From: Magnetospirillum sp.
Lineage (GTDB): Bacteria > Pseudomonadota > Alphaproteobacteria > CACIAM-22H2
Assembly (NCBI GenBank): GCA_027532905.1
Contig: JAPZUA010000001.1
Location: forward strand, 1-64,000
Length of the DNA stretch: 64,000 bases
Reading direction: 5' to 3'
In this document: one piece after another, positions 50,626 through 60,429 of the stretch
Numbering within the stretch: the stretch's first letter is position 1
Layout: the number at the start of each line of letters is the position of its first letter
Position numbers and translations under genes: made by a program
Notes under the pieces: generated by a model
The model's database searches: none
What the model was told of the DNA's origin: nothing
What the model saw: the letters and a program-made list of their open reading frames with translations, nothing else

Positions 50626-50771
50626 TTCGACATTGTCGTTCACCTTAGCGTGCCTGCAGCTTCGACATCAAAGCAAAGCGTTGCTGCAGCGCACGCGCTT
50701 GCTCGGACACGGGCGCGACCCCTACAGTAAACCATGCGATTCGCTGCAAAACCGATTGCCCAGGACACGCG

Positions 50772-53210
50772 ATGACGAATGCGGCCGTGCAACCGACGCC
50801 CTTCGGTCGGGCTTGGATCCGGCCGGTCATTGCCGAAGTCGACGGGCGCGTCACCGGCGGGCTTTTCGTGTCGAGCAAGGCCGGGCGCGGCAAACCGGCC
50901 CTCGTCGTTATTCCAGGCTCGTTCCGACCGGCGCAGATGCTGCTGCCCGCAGCACGCCTTCTGTGCGACGACTACGACATTCTGATCGTCGATATGCCCG
51001 GCTTCGGCGCGAGCCCGATCTACGAACCGGCCAGCATCGGTTCGTTTGCCGGACGCGCGGCGGATCTGCTGCGCAGCGTACTGGGCGAACGCGAGACGAT
51101 TCTGCTCGGCGAGTCGATCGGCGCCATCGTTGCGATGGCCCTCGCACCCGCTCTCGACAGCCGCTTGCGTGCGGCCGTCTATCTCGACCCGCCGGTCTCC
51201 GCGACCTCCCTCAGATCTGCACGCGACTATCTGCGGCGCGGGACCGCAGGGGTTGCGATGGACGAATTCTTCACGGGCTATGTCGAGGGGCCTGGGATGC
51301 TCGGCGACGGCAACGCGCAGGGCTATTGGCCAATGCTTGCGGCAGCCGCGACGCACGCACCGACCCTGATCATGTCGGGCGGCCGTGCTGCATGGCTCGG
51401 CGCGGTGTCGCCCGGTGCGCTCTTCACGCCCGACGACGAGACGAAGGCACGCGCACTGCAGATCGATACTTTGGCCGTGCAGCGTATCCCCACGGCAGGC
51501 CACCTGCTCTATCAGGAAAATCCCGGCGAGTGCGCCACGGCCACCGTGCGCTTCCTGCGCGCTGCCCTATCGGGCCTGCGCCATCTGGCGGGCCAGCTTG
51601 TTGCAGCACCAAGCGACACAAGCGTTCGCGACGCGCTGCTTGCGGCCCTCGGCGGTTTCGATCCCGCGAGCTTGCTGTCGCATCGCGATGCTCTGCTGGC
51701 CGTCGTTCGCGCGCGGCCCGACGACGTGCAGCTGATGAATGCGATCTTGCGCACCGTCTACAAGCTGCTCGATACGGAAGGGCTTGGGACGATGCGCTAT
51801 GTGGCGGCGCACGCAACCGAAGAAAACACGAAGCTGTGGACCTGCCTGCACACGGCCGTTTCGCTGTCGTGCCTCGGCGATCCGGACGGCGCGCTCGACA
51901 CACTGCGCACCTTCTCATTCGGCGCCGATATGCCGACGCGCGTGGCCGGCCTCATCCTGATCATCGAGCTCTATTCCGAGCACGCGACGGATTCGAGCGT
52001 TGCACGCGCCAAAGAAGCCCAACTGGCCGTGCTGCGCCGGCATCTGCCGAAGCCCTTGGTGCAGCCTGCGGTGCGACGCGCAAGTGCTGTACCGCGCATC
52101 GGCATGGCCAGCGGGTCGTTCGGCATGCGCAACTATATGAGCCTGCTGCTGCCTTTCCTGCGCGAAGCCGCGAAACTGCCGCTGTCGATCGAATTGCTGC
52201 CGCTCGTCGCGGGCGATCTCGAGATCGTGCGCAAGGCCTTGCCGGCCGAAACGCCGATCCGCGACATCGAAGAGATCACGATCGCGAACGTCGATTCCCC
52301 CGACGCTTGGCATCGCATGAACCAGACGCTTGCCGATCTCGACTACGATCTGCTGATCGATCTCGACGAATCCTTGGTGCCATATTTGCCGGCCTGCGTC
52401 GTCGGGCGCCCTGGCGCCAAGCAAGCGACATGGTTCAACATGTCGGGCCCTAGCCACGATCCGTGCTTCGACGCTGCGATTGGGCCTGACAGCATCTATC
52501 CGCTGTCGCTCGATGCCGAGTTTCCGGGCAAGGTCGCACGCTTGCCGGGCGACCTTTACGTGTTCGAGCCGGAAGTCTGGGTCGAACATGGTCTTGCATT
52601 GCCCGAGGCCGGGCCGCCGCCTTCGCTCCGCAACGGCTACACGACGTTCGGCTCGCTCTCGCATCTCTACAAAATTACGCAGCCTTGCATCGCCTTGTGG
52701 GCCAAGGTCCTGCACGCGATGCCGGACGCAAAGCTCTATCTCGGCAACGGCGACCTTTTGGAGATGCATGTAGTCGACCACGTCCGCAACAGTTTTCGTG
52801 AATGCGGCATCGCGCCCGAGCGCCTGATCTTCGCCTACCATTTCGGCTGGCCGCGCTATCTTGCGGGCTACCAGAATATCGACGTGGTGCTCGGCACGTT
52901 TCCGGTCGCCGGCGGTACGACCCTGTTCGAGGCCGCACATATGGGCATGCCCACATTGAGCCGCGTGGGTGCGACGAGCCTTGGCCGCATCGGCCGATGG
53001 CTCGAGGCGGCAACCGGCCGTGCGGGCATTGCGCACGACAGCGACGAATCTTTTGTTGCCGAGGCCGTGCGCCTTGCCCATGCGGTCGAGGAAAGAGCGG
53101 CCTTACGCGCCAATGAAACCAAACGCCTTGCCGCCAAATCCAAACTTGACGGCGCACGCATGGCGACGGCGTTTCTCGACATTGTGCACCAGCGTTTCAT
53201 GCGCAGCTGA
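50772..53210 (+). CDS. Alpha/beta-hydrolase fused to a GT41 (O-GlcNAc transferase-like) glycosyltransferase
   Basis: The 812-residue protein has two enzymatic halves. Residues ~10-265 form an alpha/beta-hydrolase with nucleophile Ser115 in LLGESIGAIVAM and His244 in PTAGHLLYQENP; an Asp at 221-222 could complete the triad. Residues ~280-430 are helical and may be a TPR-like linker. Residues ~441-805 resemble the SPINDLY/OGT catalytic domain: PRIGMASGSF, DLLIDLDESLVPYLPAC, TFGSLSHLYKITQPCIALWAK (Lys634 matching the conserved GT41 Lys), PERLIFAYHF and NIDVVLGTFPVAGGTTLFEA with HMGMPTLSR. The usual catalytic His region is altered to FGMRNYMSLL. It could glycosylate proteins such as flagellin and also de-esterify a substrate. 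AGGA precedes the start. Confidence 0.8.
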   Translation: MTNAAVQPTPFGRAWIRPVIAEVDGRVTGGLFVSSKAGRGKPALVVIPGSFRPAQMLLPAARLLCDDYDILIVDMPGFGASPIYEPASIGSFAGRAADLLRSVLGERETILLGESIGAIVAMALAPALDSRLRAAVYLDPPVSATSLRSARDYLRRGTAGVAMDEFFTGYVEGPGMLGDGNAQGYWPMLAAAATHAPTLIMSGGRAAWLGAVSPGALFTPDDETKARALQIDTLAVQRIPTAGHLLYQENPGECATATVRFLRAALSGLRHLAGQLVAAPSDTSVRDALLAALGGFDPASLLSHRDALLAVVRARPDDVQLMNAILRTVYKLLDTEGLGTMRYVAAHATEENTKLWTCLHTAVSLSCLGDPDGALDTLRTFSFGADMPTRVAGLILIIELYSEHATDSSVARAKEAQLAVLRRHLPKPLVQPAVRRASAVPRIGMASGSFGMRNYMSLLLPFLREAAKLPLSIELLPLVAGDLEIVRKALPAETPIRDIEEITIANVDSPDAWHRMNQTLADLDYDLLIDLDESLVPYLPACVVGRPGAKQATWFNMSGPSHDPCFDAAIGPDSIYPLSLDAEFPGKVARLPGDLYVFEPEVWVEHGLALPEAGPPPSLRNGYTTFGSLSHLYKITQPCIALWAKVLHAMPDAKLYLGNGDLLEMHVVDHVRNSFRECGIAPERLIFAYHFGWPRYLAGYQNIDVVLGTFPVAGGTTLFEAAHMGMPTLSRVGATSLGRIGRWLEAATGRAGIAHDSDESFVAEAVRLAHAVEERAALRANETKRLAAKSKLDGARMATAFLDIVHQRFMRS

Positions 53211-53219
53211 GCCGCATCG

Positions 53220-53936
53220 CTATCGGTGCGGCTTGACGATCACGCCCTGGCCGGTCGGGAGTCCCAAGATCGGCACGCCGTGCGCTTTGGCAAACGCATC
53301 GAATGCGGCCTTCTGGTTCACGTGCGGCAGCCAGTTGTAGTCGTCGAGCAGAATCACGCCGCCGGGCGACAATTTCGGCCAGAAATGCGTGACGGCGGCG
53401 ATCTCGGGCAGCGCCATATTCATGTCGATCGACAGATACGCCACTTTCTCGGCCGTCACCGTCGCCAACGTATCGGGCACGCGGCCGGGAACGATCTTCA
53501 CGTTCGCAACGGGTTCGAATTTCTGGCGGATGCGCGCGAGATCGTCCATGCCGCGATAGGTTTGATTGTAGTCTGCAAGGCCGAGTTTTTTCTCGGCGTC
53601 GGACAGCTGGTCCTCGGGCATGCCGTCGAACGTGTCGAGCAGCCACATCGTGCGCCCGGTTTGCGTGGGCCAGTTGGTCCACACGGCAATGGCGCCCGAA
53701 AGAATGCCGGTATGCACGCCGCATTCGACGAAGTCGCCCTCGGCGCACAGAGCCTGCTCGGCCGCCCATAGGGCGACCCATACGCGCCATTCGATATGCA
53801 GATCGAGCCTGCGGTCGTTGCCGACCATCATGCCGAAATTGTAGGCCGCCTTGAAACGCTGGCTGTTGAGAAAGTCGCTGTTGTGGAACGTGACCAGACC
53901 GTCGGCCTGGAATTGCGGTCCGAGTGGGGCAGACAT
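53220..53936 (-). CDS. TylF/MycF-type class I SAM-dependent methyltransferase
   Basis: The 238-residue protein resembles the macrocin O-methyltransferase (TylF) family that methylates sugar hydroxyls. Motifs are GDFVECGVHTGILSGAIAVW (SAM site), MWLLDTFDGMPEDQLSD, AYLSIDMNMALPEI and GGVILLDDYNWLPH (metal/substrate acids). The start at 53936 is set by the conserved N-terminal region and AAGGCG upstream. It converges on the GT41 fusion gene with nine bases between stops. As GT41-type enzymes add sugars, a sugar O-methyltransferase next door is suggestive of glycan tailoring, though opposite strands mean separate control. Confidence 0.82.
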   Translation of the reverse strand: MSAPLGPQFQADGLVTFHNSDFLNSQRFKAAYNFGMMVGNDRRLDLHIEWRVWVALWAAEQALCAEGDFVECGVHTGILSGAIAVWTNWPTQTGRTMWLLDTFDGMPEDQLSDAEKKLGLADYNQTYRGMDDLARIRQKFEPVANVKIVPGRVPDTLATVTAEKVAYLSIDMNMALPEIAAVTHFWPKLSPGGVILLDDYNWLPHVNQKAAFDAFAKAHGVPILGLPTGQGVIVKPHR

Positions 53937-53962
53937 GGGATCGCCTTTTTCTCGAGGGATTT

Positions 53963-55348
53963 TCAGGCCGGAAGGGGCCAAGGTTTTGCGCGTTCGAACG
54001 CATAAGCGGCGCGCAGGACGGTGCGGTCCTCGTAGAGGCGCCCGACCAATTGCAACGCCATCGGCAGTCCATTCGAATGCAGGCCGAGCGGCACGCTGGC
54101 GGCAGGCTGACGCGTCATGTTGAAAGGGTAAGTAAACGGCGTCCAGTCGATCCAATAGGACTGGTCCGGCGTGGCGACATCCTGCCCCGCAGCAAAGGCC
54201 GTGATCGGCAATTGCGGTGTGAGCAGCAGATCGTAGGTTTCGTGGAACTTCGCCATCGCCTCGCCCGCTCGCACGCGCATTGCATCGGCGGCAAGATAGT
54301 CTGACGCCGACAGGCCGAGCCCCGCCTTGGTCGAAGCCACCAACCCCGGATCACAGTGGGCCCACTGCTCGGGCGGGTAGGCCTGCAAGGCGCGCGCAAT
54401 GCCGCCCGTCCAGAGCCGATAGAACGCGTCGCGCAGATCGCCCAGATTGGGCTCCGCCAATTCGACGAATGCGCCAAGGTCGGCCAACAAAGCCGCAGCC
54501 TTCGCGACCGCCGCGGCTATCTCGCCATCGACTTTGGCGCCGCCGAGCGTGGGGCTGAAACCGATGCGCAGGCCCCTAATCCCTTTGTCGCGTTCGCCCG
54601 TCCACGAACCCGGATCATTGGGCAGCGAATAGACGTCGCGCGAATCGCGCGCTGCCATGGCTTCCAACATAAGCGCGGCATCGTCGACGCTGCGGGCCAT
54701 GGGGCCGATATGCGCGAGCAACCCGACCGGCGAGGCGGGATAAGCCGGCACGCGCCCGAAAGTCGGCTTGATGCCAAAGATGCCGCAGAAGCCGGCCGGC
54801 ATGCGGATCGAGCCGCCGCCATCTGTGCCCACATGCAGCGCCCCCATACCCAAAGCAGCCGCAACGGCCGCCCCCGCCGAGGAGCCGCCAGCCGTCTTGC
54901 TCGGATCCCACGGATTGCGGGTGATGCCGGTCAACGGCGAATCGCCGATCCCTTTCCAGCCGAATTCCGGCGTGGTGGTTTTACCCAAAAACACCGCCCC
55001 ACCTGCGCGCAGGCGCTCGACCGAGGGCGCATCGGCGTCGGCTGCGGGCGTGCCAACAAGCAATTTCGAGCCGCGCAAGGTCGGCCAACCCTTGACCCAG
55101 ATGAGGTCCTTGATCGAGGTCGGCACGCCGTCGATGGGGCCGTATTGCGTGCCCGCAAGCCAACGCGCCGCACTCGCGCGCGCCTGCGCCAACGCGGCCT
55201 CGGCATCGACGAGGCAGAACGCATTGTAGACGGGGTTGAGCCGCTCGATCTTGGCAAGGCAGGCCGTTGCCACCTCGACCGGCGAGAAGGCCCGGCTGGC
55301 GTAGCCGGAGACAAGCGCTTGCGCCGACAGCAGCGTCAAATCGACCAT
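53963..55348 (-). CDS. Amidase-signature family amidase
   Basis: The 461-residue enzyme has the full Ser-cisSer-Lys set: TSIKDLIWVKG, TAGGSSAGAAVAAALG and GTDGGGSIRMPAGFCGIFG. Length is typical for amidases acting on aliphatic or aryl amides or peptide amides. Start ATG 55348 has GGGAG upstream. It is divergent from the M81 peptidase gene, with only 64 bases between the starts, and reads toward the TylF-type gene 26 bases away. Location beside a peptide importer suggests it processes imported amides. Confidence 0.9.
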   Translation of the reverse strand: MVDLTLLSAQALVSGYASRAFSPVEVATACLAKIERLNPVYNAFCLVDAEAALAQARASAARWLAGTQYGPIDGVPTSIKDLIWVKGWPTLRGSKLLVGTPAADADAPSVERLRAGGAVFLGKTTTPEFGWKGIGDSPLTGITRNPWDPSKTAGGSSAGAAVAAALGMGALHVGTDGGGSIRMPAGFCGIFGIKPTFGRVPAYPASPVGLLAHIGPMARSVDDAALMLEAMAARDSRDVYSLPNDPGSWTGERDKGIRGLRIGFSPTLGGAKVDGEIAAAVAKAAALLADLGAFVELAEPNLGDLRDAFYRLWTGGIARALQAYPPEQWAHCDPGLVASTKAGLGLSASDYLAADAMRVRAGEAMAKFHETYDLLLTPQLPITAFAAGQDVATPDQSYWIDWTPFTYPFNMTRQPAASVPLGLHSNGLPMALQLVGRLYEDRTVLRAAYAFERAKPWPLPA

Positions 55349-55412
55349 GAAAAACTCCCTCAACTCGGTCTATGCTGGCATGGATAGGTCGACTGCGCAA
55401 AAAGGTTCGGAC

Positions 55413-56912
55413 ATGCGTCTGGTATTGGCAATGCTCAAACACGAGACCAACACTTTTTCGCCAGTGGCGACGGATATCGCCCGCTTTGCGGCGTGGGGCC
55501 TGCACTACGGCGACGACGTCGTCGCCAAATACGAGAATACGGCGATGCCGATCGCCGCATACCTGAAGCTTGCGCGCGCCGCAGGTGCGGAAATCGTAAC
55601 GCCGATCGCGGCCGAGGCGATGCCGAGCGGCCCGCTGACGGAAGAGACTTACGAAGCGCTGGTCGCACCCATCTTGGCGGCGATCGAGGCGGGCTGCGAC
55701 GCAGCACTTCTCGATCTGCACGGTGCTATGGTGTGCGAACATACCGACGACGGCGAAGGCACGCTGCTCGCGCGCATTCGTGCCCTGCGGCCCGATTTGC
55801 CGATCGCGGTGACATGCGACCTGCACGCCAACCTGTCGGACGCGATGGTACGCAATTGCACCGCGCTCATTGGCTACAAGACATATCCGCATGTCGATAT
55901 GTACGCCGTTGCCGAGCAAGTCGGCCGCGTTGTGCTCGATGCCATGGCCGGGCGCTGCAAGCCGGTCATGGCCTGGGGGCGCTTGCCGCTGCTGTCGCAA
56001 ACGCTGCGGCAAGGAACCGCCGATATGCCGATGAAGGGCATTCAAGCTCTGGCGACGGCGCTCGAACGCGAGCCCCACATTCTTTGCGCAACCGCTTTCG
56101 GCGGCTTCCCGATGGCCGATATCCCGATCGCCGGCAATTCCGCGATCGTCGTCGCCGACGGCAACAATGCGGCCGCCGAATCCGCCGCCCAACGCCTGCT
56201 CGACGAAAGCTGGGCCGCACGTTCCGAGTTCACGCATGTCCACGAACCGCTGAAGGCAGCCGTGACGCGGGCAAAGGCGGTCAATGCGGCACCGATCGTG
56301 CTGCTCGACCATGCCGACAATGTCGGCTCGGGCGGCACGTCGGACGTCATGACCGTCATCGCCGAAATCCTGCGCCAGGATCTGCAGGATGTCGCGGTTG
56401 CGACCGTCTGGGATCCGGCTGCCGTTGCGACGATGGCAAAGGCCGGTTTGGGCGCCCAAGTGACGCTTGCGCTCGGCGGCCATAGCGACATGCCGTCGAT
56501 CGGACTCGCCGGAAAGGGCCTGACCGTGACCGGCCGCGTGCGCCATCTCGCCGACGGGCGGTGGCGCGTTGCAGGGCCGATGTATACTGGGGTGGAGGTC
56601 AATACCGGCCCGACCGCCGTGCTTGAAATCGGCACGGTACGGATCGTCGTGGTGTCCCAGCACCACGAACCTTGGGACACTGGGATTTTCTCCGCAAACG
56701 GCATCGACCCGGCGGCGCAACGGTTTTTGCTGCTGAAATCGCGCATCCACTACCGGGCGGGCTTTGCCCCCCTTGCCCGCGCGACCTTCACGCTCGACGG
56801 CGAAGGGGTAACGACCTCGGACAACGGCAAACTCACGTATAATCGGCTCGCGCGGCCCATCTATCCGCTGGATCCTGGCCCGTTTCCGGCACCGCGCGCA
56901 CATATCGTTTGA
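55413..56912 (+). CDS. M81-family metallopeptidase (MlrC-like)
   Basis: The 499-residue protein belongs to the M81 family, named for microcystinase MlrC, zinc enzymes that hydrolyse small or linearised peptides or N-acyl amino acids. The N-terminal hallmark LAMLKHETNTFSPV, LLDLHGAMVCEHTDDGEG, VTCDLHANLSD, YKTYPHVDMY and DHADNVGSGGTSD with metal-binding acids and His are all visible. The start at 55413 begins at the conserved core; the frame is open 66 bases further up. It is followed by an ABC dipeptide-type importer in the same direction (75-base gap), so the substrate is probably an imported peptide. Confidence 0.9.
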   Translation: MRLVLAMLKHETNTFSPVATDIARFAAWGLHYGDDVVAKYENTAMPIAAYLKLARAAGAEIVTPIAAEAMPSGPLTEETYEALVAPILAAIEAGCDAALLDLHGAMVCEHTDDGEGTLLARIRALRPDLPIAVTCDLHANLSDAMVRNCTALIGYKTYPHVDMYAVAEQVGRVVLDAMAGRCKPVMAWGRLPLLSQTLRQGTADMPMKGIQALATALEREPHILCATAFGGFPMADIPIAGNSAIVVADGNNAAAESAAQRLLDESWAARSEFTHVHEPLKAAVTRAKAVNAAPIVLLDHADNVGSGGTSDVMTVIAEILRQDLQDVAVATVWDPAAVATMAKAGLGAQVTLALGGHSDMPSIGLAGKGLTVTGRVRHLADGRWRVAGPMYTGVEVNTGPTAVLEIGTVRIVVVSQHHEPWDTGIFSANGIDPAAQRFLLLKSRIHYRAGFAPLARATFTLDGEGVTTSDNGKLTYNRLARPIYPLDPGPFPAPRAHIV

Positions 56913-56987
56913 ACCATGACAAGTCTGTGGCATGCTTTGCGCAGACAATCGCCGCACGTCCGGCTCTTGCCACGAGGAGAATTGCCG

Positions 56988-58565
56988 ATGTCGAGCTTGC
57001 TCAAGAATATCGTCGCCGCCAGCGTCCTCGCCCTCGGGGTCGGGGTCGCTGTCGATGCGAACGCTCAGCAGAAGGTTCTGCGCTTCATCCCGCATTCGAA
57101 CTTGCCCGCGATCGATCCGGTCGCGACGACCGGCTACGTCGTGCGCAACCACGGCTATCTCGTCTACGACACGCTTTTCGCAACCGACGCAAACTTCAAA
57201 ATCCAGCCGCAGATGGTCGAAAAATGGTCGACCAGCCCGGACGGGCTGCGCTGGGAATTCACGCTGCGCGAGGGCATGAAATTCCACGACGGCACGCCGG
57301 TGCGCGGCGCCGACGCCGCCGCTTCGATCCGGCGCTGGTCGGCGCGCGATTCCTTCGGCCAGACGATGGCGGGTGCGATCGCCGGCTACGATATCGTCAA
57401 CGATCTGACATTCGCCATCCGTCTGACGCGGCCCTTCCCGCTGATGATCGACGCGCTCGGTAAGCTTTCGAGCCAGGTTCCCTTCATCATGCCGGAGCGG
57501 ATCGCCAATACCGATCCGGCAACGCCGATCCAGGACGCGACAGGCTCCGGCCCGTTCCGCTTCGTGCGCGACCAGTGGGTTCCGGGGCAACGCGCCGTCT
57601 ACGAACGCTTCGCAGACTACAAGCCGCGCAACGAACCGCCGTCGTGGGCGGCCGGCGGCAAAGTCGTCAAGGTCGACCGCGTCGAATGGCGCATCATTCC
57701 GGACGGTGCCGTCGCCGCCGCCGCATTGGCGCAAGGCGAAGTCGATTGGTACGAACAGCCGCTGTTCGACCTGCTGCCGCAACTTGCGCGCAACCGCGAC
57801 ATCGAAGTCGCCCAGATCGATCCGATGGGCTCGGTTGCGATGCTGCGCTTCAACCATCTGCAGCCGCCCTTCGACAATCTGAAGGTTCGCCAGGCCGTTC
57901 AGATGGCCGTCAATCAGAGCGACTATCTGCAGGCCATCGTCGGCAACAAGGAATACTACAGGGAGTGCAAATCGCACTTCCCCTGCGGCACGCCTTTGTC
58001 GAGCGATACCGGCGCTGCGGCCCAAGCGGGCAATTTCGACCGCGCACGCGCCATGCTGCGCGACAGCGGCTACAAGGGCGAGAAAGTCGTGATTATCTCG
58101 CCGACCGACATCCCGACCAACCATGTCCAGAGCCTCGTCACCGAAGATCTTCTGAAGCGGCTCGGCATGAACGTGGAATTGGTCGCGACCGATTGGGGTT
58201 CGGTGCTGGCGCGCCGCAACAACCGCACCCCCGCCGATCAAGGCGGCTGGTCGATCTTCCATACCTGGTGGGTCGGCCCCGACCTGGTAAATCCGGCACT
58301 GCATGCACCGCTGCGGGGCCACGGGGCAGCCGCCTGGGCCGGCTGGCCGACCGATCCAACCGGCGAAGCGCTGCGCGACCGTTGGCTTGCGGCGTCCGCC
58401 CAAGCCGACCAAGTCGCTTTGGCCCGCCAGATCCAGGCGAACGCCTTCGAACAGGTACCCTACGTTACGGTGGGCCAGTTCCAGCAACCCACTGCGTTCC
58501 GCCGGAACGTGACCGGCATCGTCATCTCGCCGGTACCGTTCTTCTGGAACGTCGACAAGCGCTAA
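56988..58565 (+). CDS. Dipeptide/oligopeptide-type ABC transporter binding protein
   Basis: The 525-residue periplasmic protein has a signal peptide (ending VAVDANAQ) and the SBP_bac_5 fold: RFIPHSNLPAIDPVATTGYV, then WEFTLREGMKFHDGTPVRG, ATGSGPFRFVRDQWVPGQ and VRQAVQMAVNQSDYLQAI. The family binds peptides, opines and related solutes. Start ATG 56988 follows GAGGAGA and sets the signal peptide. First transporter gene of the operon that runs to 62420. It is followed by the permease gene after 26 bases. Confidence 0.92.
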   Translation: MSSLLKNIVAASVLALGVGVAVDANAQQKVLRFIPHSNLPAIDPVATTGYVVRNHGYLVYDTLFATDANFKIQPQMVEKWSTSPDGLRWEFTLREGMKFHDGTPVRGADAAASIRRWSARDSFGQTMAGAIAGYDIVNDLTFAIRLTRPFPLMIDALGKLSSQVPFIMPERIANTDPATPIQDATGSGPFRFVRDQWVPGQRAVYERFADYKPRNEPPSWAAGGKVVKVDRVEWRIIPDGAVAAAALAQGEVDWYEQPLFDLLPQLARNRDIEVAQIDPMGSVAMLRFNHLQPPFDNLKVRQAVQMAVNQSDYLQAIVGNKEYYRECKSHFPCGTPLSSDTGAAAQAGNFDRARAMLRDSGYKGEKVVIISPTDIPTNHVQSLVTEDLLKRLGMNVELVATDWGSVLARRNNRTPADQGGWSIFHTWWVGPDLVNPALHAPLRGHGAAAWAGWPTDPTGEALRDRWLAASAQADQVALARQIQANAFEQVPYVTVGQFQQPTAFRRNVTGIVISPVPFFWNVDKR

Positions 58566-58591
58566 CCGCAATCTGATCGGCAACAAGGCGC

Positions 58592-59533
58592 GTGTTCGCC
58601 TATATCGTGCGTCGCATTCTGGCCACCATCCCCGTCATGGGGGTGGTGGCCCTTTTCGTTTTCTCGCTCCTCTATTTTTCGCCGGGCGATCCTGCCGCGA
58701 TCATCGCAGGCGACATGTCGACTGCGGACGACATCGCGCGTATCCGGCGCTCGCTTGGCCTCGACCTTCCCTACCACGTGCGCTTCGGCACTTGGGTTTG
58801 GGCCATCCTTCAAGGCGATCTTGGAACCTCGATCTTCTCGAACCTTCCCGTTGCGACCCTGATCGGCCAGCGGCTCGAAGCGACAATCTCGCTGTCGATC
58901 GTTACCCTGCTTTTTGCCGTCAGCGTCGCGATCCCGATGGGCGTCCTGGCTGCCTGGAAGGCAGGTGGCTGGATCGACCGTGTCGTCATGCTGTTTGCCG
59001 TGCTCGGCTTCTCCGTCCCCGTCTTCGTGATCGGCTACGTGCTGATCTTCACCTTCGCGATCGAACTCGACTGGTTGCCGGTGCAAGGCTTCACCTCAAT
59101 CCGCGAAGGGCTTGGACCGTTCCTGCGCAACATCATTTTGCCGACTATCGCCCTCGGCACCATCTACATCGCGTTGATCGCACGCATGACGCGCGCCGCC
59201 ATGCTCGACGTGATGGCGCAAGACTATATCCGCACAGCCAACGCCAAGGGCCTGCGCACCGACCGCGTGCTGCTGGGCCATGCGCTGCGCAACGCGGCAG
59301 TCCCCATCGTGACCGTGGTCGGCATCGGCGTGGCCCTGCTGATCGGTGGCGTGGTCGTAACGGAGAGCGTCTTCGCGATCCCGGGCCTCGGCCGGATGAC
59401 GGTGGACGCCATTCTGCGGCGCGACTATCCGGTCATCCAAGGCGTGATCCTGATGTTCTCGTTTGTCTACGTAATCATCAACCTGCTGGTCGATTTGAGC
59501 TACACGCTCTTCGATCCGCGCATCCGGTATTGA
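58592..59533 (+). CDS. Dipeptide-type ABC transporter permease (DppB-like)
   Basis: The 313-residue permease shows the DppB opening FAYIVRRILATIPVMGVVAL, the LFYFSPGDPA-like LLYFSPGDPAAIIAG, six membrane segments and the EAA-type loop DYIRTANAKGLRTDRVLLGHALRN (seen in two parts). The C-terminus VDLSYTLFDPRIRY is canonical. The start is GTG 58592. Confidence 0.92.
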   Translation: MFAYIVRRILATIPVMGVVALFVFSLLYFSPGDPAAIIAGDMSTADDIARIRRSLGLDLPYHVRFGTWVWAILQGDLGTSIFSNLPVATLIGQRLEATISLSIVTLLFAVSVAIPMGVLAAWKAGGWIDRVVMLFAVLGFSVPVFVIGYVLIFTFAIELDWLPVQGFTSIREGLGPFLRNIILPTIALGTIYIALIARMTRAAMLDVMAQDYIRTANAKGLRTDRVLLGHALRNAAVPIVTVVGIGVALLIGGVVVTESVFAIPGLGRMTVDAILRRDYPVIQGVILMFSFVYVIINLLVDLSYTLFDPRIRY

Positions 59534-59543
59534 GGGTGCTTCC

Positions 59544-60419
59544 ATGACCCTCACACTCGTCGCCCCCGCAACGTCCGATCAGGCCACCGGCAAGCGTCGT
59601 CCCTGGTGGCGGCGCCATCTGTCGATCGTGATCGGCGGCCTGTTGCTGGCGCTGATGGTCGCGGTCGCCTTGGCGGCACCGTTCCTCGGCACCGTCGATC
59701 CGGCAGCCTTGTCGCCGATCCGCCGCCTGCGCATGCCGTCCGAACAGTATTGGTTCGGCACCGATGCATTGGGCCGCGACGTCTACAGCCGTGTCGTCTA
59801 CGGCGCGCGCGCCTCGCTGTTCGTCGGTTTTGCCGTCGCGTTTGTGGCCGTTCTGGCCGGGCTTCTGTTCGGCCTGCTTGCCGGCTTCAACCGCTGGATC
59901 GACGCGATCCTGATGCGGATCATGGACGGGCTCATGTCGATCCCGTCGGTGCTGCTCGCGATCGCGTTGATGGCGCTCACGCGCGCGAGCCTCGAAAACG
60001 TGATCGCGGCGATCGCTATCGCGGAAATTCCGCGCGTCACGCGGCTTGTGCGCAGCATCGTCTTGGGCTTGCGCGAACAGCCTTTTGTCGAAGCTGCGAT
60101 CGCGGTCGGTACATCCACGCCGCTGATCCTCTGGCGTCATATTCTGCCCAATACATTCGCCCCCTTGATCGTGCAGGCGACCTACATTGCGGCGTCCGCG
60201 ATCATCACCGAGGCGATTTTGTCCTTCATTGGCGCCGGGCTCCCGCCATCGATCCCGACTTGGGGCAACATCATTGCCGAGGGGCGCGCCATCTTCCAAG
60301 TGCGCCCGCATCTGATCCTCATTCCGGCGGGATTCCTGTCGGTCACGGTGCTGGCGATCAATCTGCTCGGCGACGGCATGCGCGATGCGCTTGATCCGCG
60401 CCTTGCGCGGCAATTGTAG
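59544..60419 (+). CDS. Dipeptide-type ABC transporter permease (DppC-like)
   Basis: The 291-residue permease has an N-terminal membrane helix, then [20 protein letters not shown], the classical DppC periplasmic segment, and the loop [20 protein letters not shown]. The ending [18 protein letters not shown] is the family standard. It lies 10 bases after the DppB-like gene. Confidence 0.93.
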   Translation: MTLTLVAPATSDQATGKRRPWWRRHLSIVIGGLLLALMVAVALAAPFLGTVDPAALSPIRRLRMPSEQYWFGTDALGRDVYSRVVYGARASLFVGFAVAFVAVLAGLLFGLLAGFNRWIDAILMRIMDGLMSIPSVLLAIALMALTRASLENVIAAIAIAEIPRVTRLVRSIVLGLREQPFVEAAIAVGTSTPLILWRHILPNTFAPLIVQATYIAASAIITEAILSFIGAGLPPSIPTWGNIIAEGRAIFQVRPHLILIPAGFLSVTVLAINLLGDGMRDALDPRLARQL

Positions 60420-60429
60420 GCGCGCACGC

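Noticed and set aside
54981-58586. A 1201-codon open frame on the minus strand
   Set aside because: It lies antisense to the M81 peptidase and binding-protein genes, has arginine/alanine-rich low-complexity content and no recognisable domain. It is a by-product of high GC at third codon positions.
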